This document shows, piece after piece, positions 60,765 through 64,000 of a stretch of DNA of 64,000 bases (within the stretch, counting starts at the first letter, position 1; each line of letters opens with the position of its first letter). The stretch comes from Polytrichum commune. Taxonomy: Eukaryota; Streptophyta; Polytrichopsida; Polytrichales; Polytrichaceae. Where the stretch lies: the NCBI GenBank assembly GCA_950295325.1, contig OX485806.1, forward strand, positions 9,488,001 to 9,552,000. The letters are read 5' to 3'. Under the pieces are notes generated by a model. That model worked only from the letters and a program-made list of their open reading frames with translations. It had not been told where the DNA came from and did not search any database. Position numbers and translations under genes: made by a program.

Positions 60765-60972
60765 ATGGAGAGAACCAACCACTAGTTACGAACAAACTGG
60801 TTGAGTTTGAAGTTGAAGACTTCAGGAGAATTACTGAACATTTTAGAGGAATTTAAAGAATATCCCTCAAATCAATAAATTAAAGAAAAACCGAAAGATG
60901 TCAACATGTATCCAGGTGGACTTGGAAGCACTAGGATCTCAGCCGATTATGCCCAAAAATCTCCCCACACAC
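60765..60972 (-). repeat. Dispersed repeat family B, copy 1 (inverted)
   Basis: The reverse complement matches 62370-62580 and 63812-64000. Shared blocks are GAGATTTTTGG, GAGATCCTAGTG, ACATGTT, CATCTTTCGG, ATTCCTCTAAAATG and a CTTCAAC-AACC stretch. It lies just after a family A copy. Confidence 0.7.
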
Positions 60973-61944
60973 TAACAGAGAGTGCACCTAATATACTCAA
61001 AAGTCCACAACAATTGAAGGGAGACACACAACAGAGAACTCAGATCTGCGGTTGCCGACAGGGTAGGCATACATAAATAGATGTTGCCTTTGGAAGTTTG
61101 TTGTGATAATTGTTTGCAAATTACACATTTTTCTGCGTTCATACAACAAATAAACTTTCATGAATGTGAAGGAGCGCATGGCAAATTGACATGCATCGAT
61201 CAACGTTCACATGTTCATGAGCACTATATATATATTTTGATCATCCTGACAATGAAGCATTTCTAGTTAAGCTTAGTACAATTAGACTCTTGCAAACCAT
61301 TCACCTGACACTGTCCTTAAATTGTGCATGCCAAAACTGCCACATCAGATACATGATATTGTGGCTTAGCATGCTTCGGGTGTGCAAATGTAAGCTGATT
61401 TCCTAGGTTTTCCTAAGTTTTCCCTTCTTTGTATTGAAGGTTGTCTATTAACCATAAGAGTTTCATGAAATTCAAAACGACCAAATTACCAGCATCAAAC
61501 TTCGAAGTGTTCACAAGCACTACATTGACAAAGTATCGCTGATATTTCAAATGATTCTTCTTGAGACCAAACACATCGACCCAGAATGACTTTATTTACA
61601 TCCCCATCCACCACTTAGTTCCAAAATTTCTCAGTTTGACCGAACCCAACGTTGTCAATTTTGTGGGGTGAAGGAAGATCTCTTAAGAATGTGATCAAAC
61701 TACTGAAAAATGCTACACTAGATGGTCGTACATTGTGCAAATGTGGAAGAAGCTACATTCAGCTGCAACAGACAACATCGATGCATTCAAAATGCATCCC
61801 TTGAGAGATTAAAATGACCTTGGAAAATTTATAAAATTAAGTAAGAGGCACGAAGGACTTAAACACCACCTATACAAGTTTGTAGTCTTCAACCTGATAC
61901 CATGTCCGGGTGTTTATAATGAGGATTTCGCATTTTTAGATACC

Positions 61945-62235
61945 AATATGGTATGGATATTCGACGGTTTTTTTGATTTCGATGTCATTTAGGTCTACAT
62001 ACCATGCAACAACCTCCATACCTAGGTCAAATCATCCTTATATTGATACGGTTAAGAATGAAATCAGCCCAAATAACAGCTTGGGTATACGTCAAAGATT
62101 CTCTCATCTTGACATACCCACCAATATCAATATTTGACTGCTATTATAATTTGATACCCACAGGTAAGTTCTTTGATAGCATTGTAGATATTGTATTGAT
62201 GTGATGCATCGACCTAATATTTGCCAGTCCAACAC
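61945..62235 (+). repeat. Dispersed repeat family A, copy 3
   Basis: This copy shares ACCATGCAACAACCT and CTTGACATACCCACCAA with copy 1 and GGGTATAC-CAAAGATTCTC text with copy 2. It is followed about 130 bp later by a family B copy. Confidence 0.65.
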
Positions 62236-62369
62236 GGGTACGTTTCATACTCTTCAAATGTAGGTTTATAATATTGGGTTGTCACCCAAACTCTCGACAA
62301 GGCCTGTGCAGATGACCCGCAAGAATGCACGCATGTTGACTCATCTCCAATGTCCGGGGCGATTTCTGT

Positions 62370-62580
62370 ACATCATTGGTCAAGATCCTCGTGTTCCCGG
62401 GTCCAACTGGCTACATGTTGTGATCTTTCGGATTTTCTTTATGAATTTGAGGTGTATTCCATAGATTCCTCTAAAATGATTGCTAAATTTCCTGCAGTCA
62501 TGAACTTCAACCAATTACTTCTCAAACTAAACCGGTTCATCTGTAACTAAGGGGTTGGTTCTCCCTGTTCATTGCTCATC
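62370..62580 (+). repeat. Dispersed repeat family B, copy 2
   Basis: It carries GGTCAAGATCCTCGTG, CTTTCGGATTTTCTTT, TTCCTCTAAAATGAT and AACTTCAACCAATTACTT, and ends with GGTTGGTTCTCC, matched in the inverted copy at 60765. Confidence 0.7.
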
Positions 62581-63027
62581 TGCAGACCACAAGCAAGCTC
62601 TTACGCCTGCTCGATGGACATGGTCGTCACACTTCCAAAGGAAGATAAGATAAAGCATGCATATCAGAAAAATAAACTAAAAAAAATAGCTTAGATTTTG
62701 AGTTTTTTGATTTTGTATCCTCTTATTTGAAGAAGCAACATCCTTAAAAACAAATAGAGCAGATGGTCCAACTAGTGACCTTTTTCGTTTCATGGAAGTC
62801 GTGCATTCTGGCTTGATTTTTGAAGAGTACGGAGTAGACTGGCTCGATTTATATTATTTGTTTAAAAAGAAATAAAACTCCTCCAGGTTTTGACTGGCAT
62901 TTGGGGTCCTCTTTCCACAAGGTGCTTCCATCTCCGACTAAAGAGAGCTTAACTTCTTCGTCGTTGTCGTCGTCATCATTCATCAGCAGTTTGGAAGACG
63001 AGGGACCCAACAGGTAACCAGAGGTTA
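62581..63027. other. Intergenic, no supported gene
   Basis: No credible ORF. A short TCGTCGTTGTCGTCGTCATC run lies at 62959-62978. Nothing else was recognised. Confidence 0.4.
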
Positions 63028-63382
63028 TTCTTCAATCCAATCGTGTTCTGGTTGGGAGTTGGTTGTTTTGCATAAAATACCTTGAATCATGTTCGGTAAG
63101 ATTTCGGTACATGCTTGGACTCAGTGTGAAGGTTTGATCGAAGATTCAAGAACTTTTTTCTAAATCGGACCTCGGTTCATTGGGAGATAAACTCAATTTG
63201 GCATGCCAAGAGGTGCTTAAATGAGTTTGCACCCAATGAAACTGATATGGAGAGTTCTTTGGTCAAACCTCCCTACCGACTCCAAGCGTGCATGATGCAC
63301 CAAAATCTTCCCACCAAAGACGGTCCAAAGAATTTTATGCAAAACAACCAACTCCCGACCAACACACGGTTGGATTGAAGGA
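63028..63382. mobile_element. Long-arm MITE, copy B (TA target)
   Basis: The left arm TTCTTCAATCCAATCGTG, then GGGAGTTGGTTGTTTTGCAT, pairs with ATGCAAAACAACCAACTCCC and CGGTTGGATTGAAGGA on the right. The arms exceed 50 bp. TA on both sides (63026-63027 and 63383-63384) fits a Stowaway-like element, length 355 bp. A worn copy lies in the last intron of the coiled-coil gene. Confidence 0.8.
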
Positions 63383-63811
63383 TATTAACTCTGATATATA
63401 TACTTGAGCTCAAGTCGCTCATTTTGGATCAACTAGTACACTTGCTTCCAATTCGTAAAACGCGTTGAAGAGAATGCACACACATGTCGGGATATTTGCA
63501 ATGGAATGCCAATCGCCGAAAGCACCTAGTCAAAGATCTCCCCGGATGCTGGTTGATAATGAAGAAGTAAGGATAGCGACTGAGTTGGCTCAAATTTCTC
63601 TCCATTCACTGGGACGAAGCCCTGCACTTAATTAGGAAAGTGGTAATGTGGTGGATAGAATGAATTGCCATGGCAGATCATAGTGCAGTAGACCCCTAAT
63701 TAATTACTGGGATGGCCATTTTAGCTTGCTGCTTCGAATAGCAAAGACAAAGAGCAAGACATGGATGACGCATGCATGTGATGGGAGGACTGAAGCAAGA
63801 GACGAGTAATG

Positions 63812-64000
63812 AGGTCCTCGAGATTTTTGGTCATAACTGGTTGAGATCTTAGTGTTTCCTAAGTCCCACCAGTGACATGTTCACATCTTTCGGGTTTTCT
63901 TTCATTTTTTTGAGGTATATTCTTTAAATTCCTCTAAAATGATGGGTAATTTTCCTGAATTTTTGAACTTCAACCAGTTAATTTCTCAAACTTAACCGGT
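63812..64000 (+). repeat. Dispersed repeat family B, copy 3 (cut by the window end)
   Basis: It starts with TCGAGATTTTTGGTCATAAC and continues to AACTTCAACCAGTTAATTTC and AACCGGT at the last base, which matches CTAAACCGGTTC of copy 2. The true end lies outside the window. Confidence 0.7.

Overview
The window looks like nuclear DNA of a land plant. Its genes have many short exons with GT-AG introns, it is AT-rich with sparse genes, two proteins start with transit-peptide-like sequence, and the intergenic space is full of small inverted-repeat elements. A protein kinase, an NB-ARC ATPase and an LRR array form one gene. That domain order is known from mosses, so a moss or another non-seed plant is the best guess. 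The species cannot be fixed from the sequence alone.

Layout. 1-3.9 kb: dispersed repeat, then two degenerate tandem arrays (about 300 bp and about 155 bp units) directly upstream of a gene. 3.9-12.4 kb (+): a 14-exon gene for an acidic, coiled-coil, probably plastid-targeted protein, with two MITEs in its last intron. 14.2-14.9 kb (+): remnant of a LINE-type reverse transcriptase. 16.2-19.7 kb (-): a 7-exon enolase-superfamily dipeptide epimerase gene that I could rebuild completely from start to stop. 20-26.5 kb: MITEs, a promoter-like dispersed repeat, no convincing gene. 26.6-28.8 kb (-): a broken EXO84-like (exocyst) gene copy interrupted by a G-rich MITE with a perfect 8-bp target duplication. 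29.9-34.2 kb (+): a transposon-associated, multi-exon gene with an in-frame stop and a G-run frameshift. 35.6-43.2 kb (-): a kinase-NB-ARC-LRR immune-receptor gene whose 3' LRR part is an almost perfectly homogenised array of 144-bp units ending in frameshift and nonsense lesions. 43.3-64 kb: no gene recognised; at least seven MITEs of several families, a 700-bp repeat pair, a 61-bp minisatellite, a tandem array near 53 kb, and copies of two repeat families, one of which is also at the left end of the window.

The genes do not form a functional cluster. The coiled-coil protein and the epimerase both look plastid-directed, but nothing else links them. The most notable object is the kinase-NLR locus: complete catalytic motifs at the front, a canonical P-loop in the middle, and about 19 near-identical 48-residue LRR dimers that mix a few interchangeable variants. 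This pattern implies recent unequal exchange or gene conversion.
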